Assembly (NCBI RefSeq): GCF_015057245.1
Contig: NZ_SVET01000003.1
Span: 1-64,000 of the forward strand
DNA: 64,000 bases
Source: Pseudobutyrivibrio ruminis
Lineage (GTDB): Bacteria > Bacillota > Clostridia > Lachnospirales > Lachnospiraceae
Reading direction: 5' to 3'
Shown: piece after piece, positions 42,495 to 49,892 of the stretch
Numbering within the stretch: position 1 is the first letter of the stretch
Layout of the letters: every line of letters begins with the position of its first letter
The notes under the pieces: generated by a model
Told to the model about the DNA's origin: nothing
The model's input: only the letters and a program-made list of their open reading frames with translations
The model's database searches: none
Translations under genes and position numbers: made by a program

Positions 42495-43888
42495 TAGCTT
42501 ACCTCCTGCTTTACATACCAGTTACCACTGCGTCGCTTAAAACTTTCTTTGTAGCTGCTCTTATTGCCATTTTTTCCTTGAAGCCTAAGTGCTCTTCTTA
42601 CAGAAGCAATAATAACGTCCACACCTTCAAAGCCATATGTAACTCTATTTCTAGTAGATACAACTATAGCACCTTCATCGGTGACAAATGAGTTACCTAC
42701 GTTCTCGCTGAAGTAAATATCAATATTGTTCTTTTCTAGCTCATTAGCTTTCTCAAACTGCTGACCATTTCCAATAATTGCTATTGCATTCTTATTTAGA
42801 AAATCAAATCTCTTTAACTGCTTTCTATTTTCCAAATCAACATATGGAGAAGAAAAACCTACTACTTGTCCACCCAGATTTGTAAGCAATCTACCATAGC
42901 CATACACTTTGCTTAGTGAAGCATCCACAAAAACTCTTTTATTCTCTAGAATATTGCTAACAAATTGCTCTGATATTTTTTCTTCCGCCACATCAATGTA
43001 CGCAACAACCTGCTCATCGATATTTAAGAAGCTTCCTAGTTTTTGTAAAAAGTTTTTTGTTCCTCTAAAACCTATAGGTGCATCACTTTCTATGTAAGGC
43101 ACCCCATATACCTCCTCCAGCTCTCTTGCCAGATAGTGTCCCTCATCAGGATTAAGTACAATAGTTGCCCTGGCCTTCGATGCTTTTCTAATTTCATCTA
43201 CACTTGAAAATCTCGGAAGCACTTGAAACTTTATATTCAGATCATTGAATATGACTGCGATGGAAGCCACGTCCTCAATGTTTTCTGAAAAGGAAATGAT
43301 GTTTATAAAATCTTCCTTTAGGTCTACATTCTTATCCACCAGATACTTCAACAAACTATGTGTCACAATGTCGTATCCTGTTACTGGTGTTTTGGATTTA
43401 AAACCATCTGTGTATATGCTGATGATTGGAATACCTATTTCATCTTCAAGCTCCAGAATTACCGAATTAATGTCATCATTATTTATAGCAACAACTGGAG
43501 TACCTATTATGAAAATAGCCTTTGGATGCTTTTCTTCATTAGCCCTAAGAATTGCTTCACGAAGCTTATCATCACCACCAAGAATTGTGTCTCTTTCCAC
43601 AAGATTTGTAGAAAACCATGAGAAGTCCCGCTCCTGGTCCTGTCCTATTCCAAGGGCTGCGCAGCCAATTGCACCATTCACAATTATTGCAGCATCCTCA
43701 ATCTTAGATAACACATCAAATGCATATATAGTTTCATCCACATGGATTTGAGAATAAGTCCTTACTCGTTGTTTGATTTCCGTACCTGAGGTTTCATCAA
43801 TAAGACCTTCAAGTGTTCCGTGAAAATGACTTAATGCACTTAATCTTTTTTCTCTGGTAAGGGCTTTTCTATCTTCCAAAAAACTCAT
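42494..43888 (-). CDS. Nitrogenase component 1-like protein, NifD-like subunit with a single cysteine
   Basis: 464 residues. The only cysteine is C76 in IIVNGAIGCAALG, matching the NifD Cys88 position. The place of Cys154 reads IIGTPVVAINNDDI, with Thr in place of Cys. No Cys stands for the FeMo-cofactor ligand Cys275, and no His is found in the last third where His442 should lie. The partner NifK-like subunit keeps three cysteines, so the heterodimer could carry one cluster with four Cys ligands, recalling the single cluster of the protochlorophyllide and chlorophyllide reductases. The substrate is unknown; context points to an organosulfur compound. Confidence 0.85.
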   Translation of the reverse strand: MSFLEDRKALTREKRLSALSHFHGTLEGLIDETSGTEIKQRVRTYSQIHVDETIYAFDVLSKIEDAAIIVNGAIGCAALGIGQDQERDFSWFSTNLVERDTILGGDDKLREAILRANEEKHPKAIFIIGTPVVAINNDDINSVILELEDEIGIPIISIYTDGFKSKTPVTGYDIVTHSLLKYLVDKNVDLKEDFINIISFSENIEDVASIAVIFNDLNIKFQVLPRFSSVDEIRKASKARATIVLNPDEGHYLARELEEVYGVPYIESDAPIGFRGTKNFLQKLGSFLNIDEQVVAYIDVAEEKISEQFVSNILENKRVFVDASLSKVYGYGRLLTNLGGQVVGFSSPYVDLENRKQLKRFDFLNKNAIAIIGNGQQFEKANELEKNNIDIYFSENVGNSFVTDEGAIVVSTRNRVTYGFEGVDVIIASVRRALRLQGKNGNKSSYKESFKRRSGNWYVKQEVS

Positions 43889-43911
43889 AAAATCTCCTCC
43901 TTACCTAAATG

Positions 43912-44790
43912 CTAAATAGCCTCAGCCACTCCATTTACAACACCATTTTCAATATCGTATATACGGTCTCCCCAGGACCTAGCCCAATCTCTAAGCTCTG
44001 CTGAACCAAGAGGATTTGGTACTACCAGATCTTCATTTTCAGCAATATACTTTGCAAGATTTCTATAAATATCTGCCTGGGCACTGTTTGGTTTTGCCTC
44101 GATAACTGTCTTTCCATAAAGCTCAGATTGCTGAACATCAAGTGAACGATTTACATAGCCGGCAATGCTTGTGCCAGTCTTTGCCACAAAGTCATCAACT
44201 ATCTCTCTGTGATAGCCTGGCTTCATGCTGTTTGCAATAACTCCACCAAGCTTTGCGCCACCAGTAGGAGCATATTTATTAATTGCCTTGAAAAGGTTAT
44301 TTGCTGCATACAATGCCATAAAATCAGAAGAAGAAACAACATATGCTCTGTCAGTAATTCCATCTCTGATAGGAACTGCAAAACCTCCGCAAACAACATC
44401 ACCTAATACGTCGTATAAAACATAATCAGGCTTAAATTCCTCAAATAGATTTAGCTCCTGCAATAAATTTACAGCCGCATTGATACCACGCCCTGCGCAA
44501 CCTACTCCTGGAACTGGCCCGCCTGATTCAATACAAAGCACTCCACCAAATCCTTTAACAGAAATATCATCCAAATGAATCTTATTTCCTTCTCTTAGAC
44601 TATCCAGTACTGTTGGAAGGTAGTTATTTCCTCTAAGTGTATTTGTAGAATCACTTTTCGGATCACATCCAATTTGAATTACTCTGTAACCAGCCTCTGC
44701 AAGAGCTGCACTTATATTAGATGTAGTTGTTGATTTACCAATTCCGCCTTTGCCATATATCGCTATATGCTTTCCTATTTTTCCAGCCAT
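43912..44790 (-). CDS. Nitrogenase iron protein-like reductase (NifH-like)
   Basis: 292 residues. ATP-driven electron donor: P-loop YGKGGIGKST, switch region GCDPKSDST, and the two [4Fe-4S]-bridging cysteines C98 (GVGCAGRG) and C134 (DVVCGGFAVP). The usual CDPKADST has Ser for Ala. It should form a homodimer and reduce the D/K-like pair encoded directly downstream. It lies 17 bases behind metK. Homologues outside nitrogen fixation include CfbC, BchL/BchX and MarH of methylthio-alkane reductase; the gene set here is closest in theme to the last one. Confidence 0.93.
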   Translation of the reverse strand: MAGKIGKHIAIYGKGGIGKSTTTSNISAALAEAGYRVIQIGCDPKSDSTNTLRGNNYLPTVLDSLREGNKIHLDDISVKGFGGVLCIESGGPVPGVGCAGRGINAAVNLLQELNLFEEFKPDYVLYDVLGDVVCGGFAVPIRDGITDRAYVVSSSDFMALYAANNLFKAINKYAPTGGAKLGGVIANSMKPGYHREIVDDFVAKTGTSIAGYVNRSLDVQQSELYGKTVIEAKPNSAQADIYRNLAKYIAENEDLVVPNPLGSAELRDWARSWGDRIYDIENGVVNGVAEAI

Positions 44791-44807
44791 TATTTCATCT
44801 ACCTTTC

Positions 44808-46052
44808 TTAAATTGTTACAGCTTCCCTTGCTTCAGAAATATACTGAACAGCCAAGTCAACCTTTACGTTTTCTAAATACTTTCTAATCTCCTTCACTTT
44901 ATCTAAATGCTCCCATGGAAGGTCCACATCGGTCCTGCCGAAATGTCCATAAGCAGCAGTCTGTTTGTAGATTGGCCTACGAAGATTAAGGGCGTCGATG
45001 ATAGCTGCTGGTCTAAGATCGAAAACATTTTCAATAATTTCTGCAATTTTTTCATCACTGATTACCCCCGTATTAAAACTATCAACTGAAATAGATACAG
45101 GCTTTGCTACGCCAATGGCATAAGCAAGTTCAACCTCTACCTGCTTTGCAACACCTGCTGCCACAAGGTTTTTAGCCACCCATCTAGCTGCATATGCTGC
45201 GGAGCGGTCGACCTTAGTAGGATCTTTTCCTGAGAAAGCACCGCCACCATGTCGACCGGTGCCGCCGTATGTGTCAACAATAATCTTTCTACCTGTAAGT
45301 CCTGCATCTCCCTGTGGTCCGCCGATTACAAATCGTCCTGTAGGATTTACATAATATATTGTGTCCTCATCCAAAAGCTCCTCTGGAATAACTGGCTTAA
45401 TAACATATTTAATTACATCTTCTCTAATCTTTTCTAAAGTTACATTTGCCGCGTGTTGAGTTGAAATTACAATAGTATGAATTCGTTTAACTGTTTTATT
45501 ATCATCATCGAATTCTACTGTCACCTGAGATTTTCCATCTGGTCTAAGGTATGGAAGTGTTCCATTCTTTCGAACCTTTGTAAGCTGACGTGTAAGACGA
45601 TGAGCAAACGAAATAGCAGGTGGTAAATATTCAGGCGTCTCATCTGTTGCGTATCCAAAAATGATTCCTTGATCTCCAGCTCCTGTTCCAAAATCTTCCT
45701 TTACTCCTTCCTGTTTTGATTCAAATGCCTTATCTACACCAAGTGCGATATCAGCTGACTGCTCATCGATTGATGTAAGAACTGCAATTGAATCCGCGTT
45801 GTACCCATCCACATTGTTTACATATCCGATTTCCCTGATTGTATCCTTTGCAATTTTTGCAATGTCCACATAAGCTTTTGTTGTAATCTCGCCTACAACA
45901 AGTGCCAGTCCTGTAGCAACTGTTGTTTCAGCGGCTACTCTTGAATATGGATCCTGAGCAAGTAGCTCGTCAAGGATTGCATCAGAAATTTGATCTGCAA
46001 TTTTGTCTGGATGTCCCTCTGTTACTGATTCTGATGTGAATAACTTTCCCAT
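44808..46052 (-). CDS. metK: S-adenosylmethionine synthetase
   Basis: 414 residues. It makes SAM from methionine and ATP. Motifs: FTSESVTEGHPDKIADQISDA, GAGDQGIIFGYA, GRFVIGGPQGDAGLTGRK and GGGAFSGKDPTKVDRSAAY. It is slightly longer than typical MetK. It sits between yezD and the nitrogenase-like genes, transcribed from the sulfur-type promoter, with a terminator hairpin ahead of it. The ATG at 46052 follows AAAAGGAG; an extension to 46100 was rejected. Confidence 0.97.
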   Translation of the reverse strand: MGKLFTSESVTEGHPDKIADQISDAILDELLAQDPYSRVAAETTVATGLALVVGEITTKAYVDIAKIAKDTIREIGYVNNVDGYNADSIAVLTSIDEQSADIALGVDKAFESKQEGVKEDFGTGAGDQGIIFGYATDETPEYLPPAISFAHRLTRQLTKVRKNGTLPYLRPDGKSQVTVEFDDDNKTVKRIHTIVISTQHAANVTLEKIREDVIKYVIKPVIPEELLDEDTIYYVNPTGRFVIGGPQGDAGLTGRKIIVDTYGGTGRHGGGAFSGKDPTKVDRSAAYAARWVAKNLVAAGVAKQVEVELAYAIGVAKPVSISVDSFNTGVISDEKIAEIIENVFDLRPAAIIDALNLRRPIYKQTAAYGHFGRTDVDLPWEHLDKVKEIRKYLENVKVDLAVQYISEAREAVTI

Positions 46053-46091
46053 ATTTGTTTGTCTCCTTTTCTTAAAATATTTTTTTATATG

Positions 46092-46150
46092 AAAAAACAA
46101 CTAGAGGCCAAAGCACAGCTAATGGAACCATGCTCTAAACCTCTAGTTGT
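46092..46150 (-). terminator. Terminator-like hairpin between yezD and metK (possible metK attenuator)
   Basis: On the minus strand ACAACTAGAGG and CCTCTAGTTGT form an 11-bp perfect stem enclosing 32 bases that can fold further (AGAGCA/TGCTTT, TGGTTCCA), followed by six T residues. It lies about 40 bases before the metK start. It is either an intergenic terminator for yezD or a regulated leader. No known SAM riboswitch consensus was recognised. Confidence 0.65.
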
Positions 46151-46175
46151 CTAGTCAGTTTATTTAATATCTATA

Positions 46176-46319
46176 TTAAATTCTTATTTTTTCACTTTTA
46201 TCAATCTGTACTATTTTTCCATCCTGGATAATTATACTAACAGAACCAAATTTTATTGTTTCTATGAATTCTTTTATTTTTGCCAGTTCATCATTAGAAA
46301 CGCTCCTTACATTTGCCAT
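46176..46319 (-). CDS. YezD-like small protein (DUF2292)
   Basis: 47 residues, read directly from the minus strand: the ATG at 46319 has AAAGGGAG upstream and the TAA ends at 46176. The core DELAKIKEFIETIKFGSVSI and IIQDGKIVQIDKSEKIRI matches the small DUF2292/YezD family, which is repeatedly found with sulfur-assimilation genes in Firmicutes. Its molecular role is unknown. It is the first gene after the sulfur-motif promoter (copy F) and precedes metK and the nitrogenase-like genes. Confidence 0.82.
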   Translation of the reverse strand: MANVRSVSNDELAKIKEFIETIKFGSVSIIIQDGKIVQIDKSEKIRI

Positions 46320-46345
46320 ATGTCTCTCTCCCTTTACAATTGCCT

Positions 46346-46392
46346 TCTGTTAAGTTGTTAGGAATTATATTAGAGAACGCCTATAAATTCAA
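46346..46392 (-). promoter_or_regulatory. Promoter and operator of the yezD-metK-nitrogenase-like operon (sulfur motif copy F)
   Basis: Minus-strand TTGAAT (46392-46387), 17-base spacer, TATAAT (46369-46364), then CCTAACAACTTAACAGA (46362-46346). Spacing and position match copies A-C; the right half of the operator is weaker. Confidence 0.7.
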
Positions 46393-46411
46393 TACTTCTA
46401 GCTCCTAAAGA

Positions 46412-46456
46412 AAATGAGAGCCCGTTATAAATCTGTTTTATAACGAGCTCTCATTT
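46412..46456. terminator. Terminator after the thioesterase gene
   Basis: AAATGAGAGC and GCTCTCATTT with inner CGTTATAAA/TTTATAACG pairing form a stem of about 19 bp with one mismatch. T-rich flanks are present on both strands. Confidence 0.8.
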
Positions 46457-46481
46457 GGTATTTTTAGTACATATAAACCCA

Positions 46482-46889
46482 TTACTGGTGATCTGCAACA
46501 CAGTAATAATCGAAGGTTCCTTTGCTAACTAATTCGCCGTTGTCATCTGTTACTTCCACATCAATGATACAGAACTTACGAGTACGCTTTACAACTTTTC
46601 CCTTTGCTGTAATACGTCCAGATTTGGCGCCTTTAAGGAAATAGTAGTTTGACTGCTGTGTAACGTACTGACGTCCATCTGCTCTTGCAGTGTAGGCAGC
46701 GCAAGTATCTGCCAATGTGAATTGTGCTCCACCGTGGGCAATTCCAAGAACATTAAGTGTTTCTGGCACAATATCAATATGCGCGGTGGCACCTGTCAAC
46801 TCAATATCGTCCATAACGATATGATTATATTTTACAAATTCATTTGCATTAAGAGATTCTGCTAACATCTCCATTAATTCTTCACTCAT
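46482..46889 (-). CDS. PaaI-family hotdog thioesterase
   Basis: 135 residues, a single hotdog domain: ATAHIDIVPETLNVLGIAHGGAQFTLADTCAAYTA, with the family HGG turn and the acidic residue in the following helix. Such enzymes hydrolyse acyl-CoA esters, often phenylacetyl- or other aromatic acyl-CoA. No pathway neighbours identify the substrate. Monocistronic, ending at a strong terminator. The ATG at 46889 follows AAAGGAAG. Confidence 0.88.
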   Translation of the reverse strand: MSEELMEMLAESLNANEFVKYNHIVMDDIELTGATAHIDIVPETLNVLGIAHGGAQFTLADTCAAYTARADGRQYVTQQSNYYFLKGAKSGRITAKGKVVKRTRKFCIIDVEVTDDNGELVSKGTFDYYCVADHQ

Positions 46890-46938
46890 AATATAACTTC
46901 CTTTCAATTAACTAGAGATATTATAAATTATTTAAAAC

Positions 46939-46974
46939 AAAAAAACAGCCCACATCAAACCCTGATGTGAGCTG
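46939..46974 (-). terminator. Terminator after the LacI-family gene
   Basis: Minus-strand AGCTCACATCA and TGATGTGGGCT pair with one mismatch around GGGTT and are followed by seven T residues. It ends the ABC transporter/LacI operon. Confidence 0.88.
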
Positions 46975-46979
46975 AAATA

Positions 46980-47957
46980 TTATGTACTTTCTCTCTTTAC
47001 AAGCGTAACTGGAAGCAATGTTCGCTTAGGAACTGTCTTGCCTTCAGATGCTGCTATTACCATATCAACAGCCGCCTCAGCCATTTCTTTTATTGGCTGA
47101 TGAATGGTAGAGATTGGTGGATTTGTGATTTGAGAAATCATAACATCATCAAATCCAACTATTTTGATATCCTCAGGTACACGCTTGCCAAGCTTGGAAC
47201 ATACCTGCAAAATCTGAGAAGCAATCAAATCTGAACTGGCAAAGACTCCATCGATTTCTTCGTCATATTCCAATGCACCTTCCAGCATATCATGATAATC
47301 AAGGCTGTTATATTGCCCCATATTCGTAGCAACAACCTTATAAAATACTCCGTTCTTTTCACAGACTTCTATGAACCCTAGAGCTCTGTCATCAGCTGGC
47401 ATGGAGTTGTCCAAAATACCACTGACGTGTAGAAGTCTCTTGCAACCGCAATCAATAAGATGCTGTGCTGCAAGCTCTCCCCCTTGTTTATTGTCGCACT
47501 CTACAGCTGCTGTTCCATTTTCAACAAAACGCTCAACTGTAACAAGTGCTATATTGCTATCCGTAAATTCCTGTACTGCCACACTTCCAGAGAAAAGAAT
47601 GATTCCTGCAACCCTATTGCTCGTGCACATATCCAAATACTCTTTTTCCTTATTGTTTCTCCCCTTGGAGTTGCACAAAATAATCTTGTAACCATGCTTA
47701 CTAGCGGCATTTTCGATGTTACTTATCATCTCTGCAAAGTATGGATGCCTAATATGAGGAACAATGACCCCGATAGTATTAGTTGTTTTTTTCGATAGAG
47801 ATCTTGCTACCTCATTCGGTCTATAGTTAAGCTTAGCCATAGCTTCATAAACCTTTTTACGAGTTTTATCGCTAATGTAACCTCTGTTATTTAATACTCT
47901 CGATACCGTGGTGACAGTCAGTCCGCATTCTGCTGCCACATCTTTTAATGTTGCCAT
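46980..47957 (-). CDS. LacI-family transcriptional regulator
   Basis: 325 residues. The N-terminal helix-turn-helix and hinge are standard (TLKDVAAECGLTVTTVSRVLNNRGYIS, then YRPNEVARSLSKKTT), followed by a periplasmic-binding-like sensor domain (TIGVIVPHIRHPYFAEMI). It is the last gene after a carbohydrate ABC transporter, whose promoter carries a LacI-type palindrome, so it very likely represses that operon and its own synthesis. Ligand unknown. The ATG at 47957 follows AAGGGGG. Confidence 0.93.
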   Translation of the reverse strand: MATLKDVAAECGLTVTTVSRVLNNRGYISDKTRKKVYEAMAKLNYRPNEVARSLSKKTTNTIGVIVPHIRHPYFAEMISNIENAASKHGYKIILCNSKGRNNKEKEYLDMCTSNRVAGIILFSGSVAVQEFTDSNIALVTVERFVENGTAAVECDNKQGGELAAQHLIDCGCKRLLHVSGILDNSMPADDRALGFIEVCEKNGVFYKVVATNMGQYNSLDYHDMLEGALEYDEEIDGVFASSDLIASQILQVCSKLGKRVPEDIKIVGFDDVMISQITNPPISTIHQPIKEMAEAAVDMVIAASEGKTVPKRTLLPVTLVKREST

Positions 47958-48012
47958 TGTAACCCCCTTATCATACAAGGATATTTACGGGAAGACGCAG
48001 CATTATAATTGC

Positions 48013-48867
48013 CTACTTCACAGCCCCCGCTGTTATTCCCTCAACAATATATCTCTGTAAGAAAATATAAAGAATGAGGATAGGTAACATAGCAAGCAAA
48101 AGTGCTGCCATAATTAATCCTGTGTCTGTAGAAAACTGCCCATAGAATACCTTTGTTGCAATAGGAATAGTATATAATTCCTTTCTACCAAGTACAAGTG
48201 ATGGAAGCAAATAATCATTCCAGAATGCCATAGCATCAATGATTGCTACTGTAGCGATTGTAGGTTTTAATATCGGAAATACGATTTGTGAGAAAATCTG
48301 CCATTTATTACATCCATCAATTGTAGCTGCTTCTTCCAACGAAATTGGTACATTGGTATGAATACTTCCGTGGAACATAAATGTTGCCATAGAAAGCGAA
48401 AAACCTATGTGCATAAAAATTAATGTAACTCTATGATTTAAAATACCAAAAATTCCACCATATAGGGAAACAAGAGGTACCATGAGCACCTGGAAAGGAA
48501 TAACCATTGATGCAATCATAAGTACAAATAAAATCTTGTTAGCCTTCCAATTATTTCTAACAATAAGATATGCTGTCATAGATGAAAGAATGATAGTTCC
48601 TATTGTAGAAAGAATTGTTACGAACAATGAGTTTCCAAATACTGTAAAGAAATTCATTTTCTTGATAGCATTTGGGAAGTTTTCAAGTGTAAATCCATGC
48701 TTACCTATAAGAGCAAGTGGACTTGCTGTAATATCAGCCTTAACCTTGAAAACGTTCAAGATAACCATTATGAAAGGGAATACGAATGCAATAAATAATA
48801 ACGTAAGTACGATAATCATAATGGCATGTTTAATTTTTTTATTACGAGCTGCTACTTCATTTTCCAT
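48013..48867 (-). CDS. Carbohydrate ABC transporter permease, MalG type
   Basis: 284 residues, six membrane segments, EAA loop SLEEAATIDGCNKWQIFSQI. It overlaps the MalF-type gene by one base (TAATG). Substrate is a sugar or oligosaccharide by family; the nearest sugar hydrolase is far away. No ATPase gene is in the operon. Confidence 0.92.
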   Translation of the reverse strand: MENEVAARNKKIKHAIMIIVLTLLFIAFVFPFIMVILNVFKVKADITASPLALIGKHGFTLENFPNAIKKMNFFTVFGNSLFVTILSTIGTIILSSMTAYLIVRNNWKANKILFVLMIASMVIPFQVLMVPLVSLYGGIFGILNHRVTLIFMHIGFSLSMATFMFHGSIHTNVPISLEEAATIDGCNKWQIFSQIVFPILKPTIATVAIIDAMAFWNDYLLPSLVLGRKELYTIPIATKVFYGQFSTDTGLIMAALLLAMLPILILYIFLQRYIVEGITAGAVK

Positions 48868-49745
48868 TATGCCTGCACCTCCCCTTTCTTACCAACGTAA
48901 ACTTGAATTCCACCGATTACTGCACAGATAACAAACAAGATCAAAGCCTCAGCCTGGCCTGTACCATAGTTTTTGTTAACGAATGCCTGATTGTATACGT
49001 GCATAGCTGCAAGAGCTGAACTACCGTATGGATCACCGTTTGTCAATGAAAGGTTTACATCATAAACCATGAAACATCTGGTGATTGTAAGGAACAGACA
49101 CTGTACAAATGACGCTGTCATAAGTGGAATTGATATGTGAATGATTGACTGTGTTCCTGTACAGCCATCAATTTTAGCCGCCTCAATAACATCTTCTGAA
49201 ACACTCATAAAACCTGCAACATAGATAAGCATCATATAGCCTGCATATTGCCATACAGAAACTATAATAAGTGCTGCTATCGCCCCATTTTCTGTTGCAA
49301 GGAGTGACTTAGCATTGCCTGATGAAATAAAGCTTCCCAATGCTACAAAAGCTTTATTAAATACAAATTTCCAAACGTAACCAAGTACGATACCACCAAT
49401 CAAGTTTGGTACGAAGAAACCTGCTCTGAAAAAATTCTGCCCTTTAATTCCGCTTGTTACCATATAGGCAATGATAAAAGCTACAGCATTTACAAGTACA
49501 ACTGCAATTGCTGAATAAATAAATGTGCGTCCTAATGAAACCCAATAACCTGAATCCGCAAATGCGTTAACGTAATTTTGAATACCCACAAATGGTTTGT
49601 TACGAGAAACACCATCCCAGCTGGTAAGTGTTAAGTATAAACCATAAATGAAAGGTATGATTACCACGCAGGCAAATATAACTGTTGATATACCTGCAAA
49701 AAGCAAATACTGCTTTATTTTATAGCTCATTGTATTTGTTTTCAT
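48867..49745 (-). CDS. Carbohydrate ABC transporter permease, MalF type
   Basis: 292 residues, six membrane segments, EAA loop SEDVIEAAKIDGCTGTQSI. The ATG at 49745 has AAAGGG eight bases upstream; the extension to 49769 runs into the terminator hairpin ahead of the gene and was rejected. Partner of the MalG-type gene that overlaps it. Confidence 0.92.
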   Translation of the reverse strand: MKTNTMSYKIKQYLLFAGISTVIFACVVIIPFIYGLYLTLTSWDGVSRNKPFVGIQNYVNAFADSGYWVSLGRTFIYSAIAVVLVNAVAFIIAYMVTSGIKGQNFFRAGFFVPNLIGGIVLGYVWKFVFNKAFVALGSFISSGNAKSLLATENGAIAALIIVSVWQYAGYMMLIYVAGFMSVSEDVIEAAKIDGCTGTQSIIHISIPLMTASFVQCLFLTITRCFMVYDVNLSLTNGDPYGSSALAAMHVYNQAFVNKNYGTGQAEALILFVICAVIGGIQVYVGKKGEVQA

Positions 49746-49760
49746 AATTCTATCCCTTTC

Positions 49761-49793
49761 AAAAAACATGGGGCCCGCTATAATGCTGGCCCC
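49761..49793 (-). terminator. Partial terminator between binding protein and permease genes
   Basis: Minus-strand GGGGCC-A-GC and GC-G-GGCCCC form a very GC-rich stem around ATTATA, followed shortly by six T residues. It sits between the binding-protein gene and the permeases, where it would keep permease levels lower than binding protein levels. Confidence 0.65.
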
Positions 49794-49892
49794 CTTTTAA
49801 TAACTAGGAAGCTCGTCCATTTTTGATTGACTTCGTCAATAGGACTCGCTGTCATATGTTTTTCCTTCGCAAGCTAGGAAAAATATATGATT

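Noticed and set aside
41061..44790. Nitrogen fixation genes nifHDK
   Set aside because: The D-like subunit lacks the cofactor ligands and most cluster cysteines, there are no nifENB or molybdate genes, and the neighbours are sulfur and SAM genes.
46051..46345. Known SAM riboswitch ahead of metK
   Set aside because: I saw none of the conserved SAM-I, SMK or SAM-II core sequences; only a terminator-type stem is clear.
49778..49855. 25-codon frame between the binding-protein and permease genes
   Set aside because: It has a GAAGG upstream, but it runs into the terminator stem and has no recognisable content; left as an observation only.
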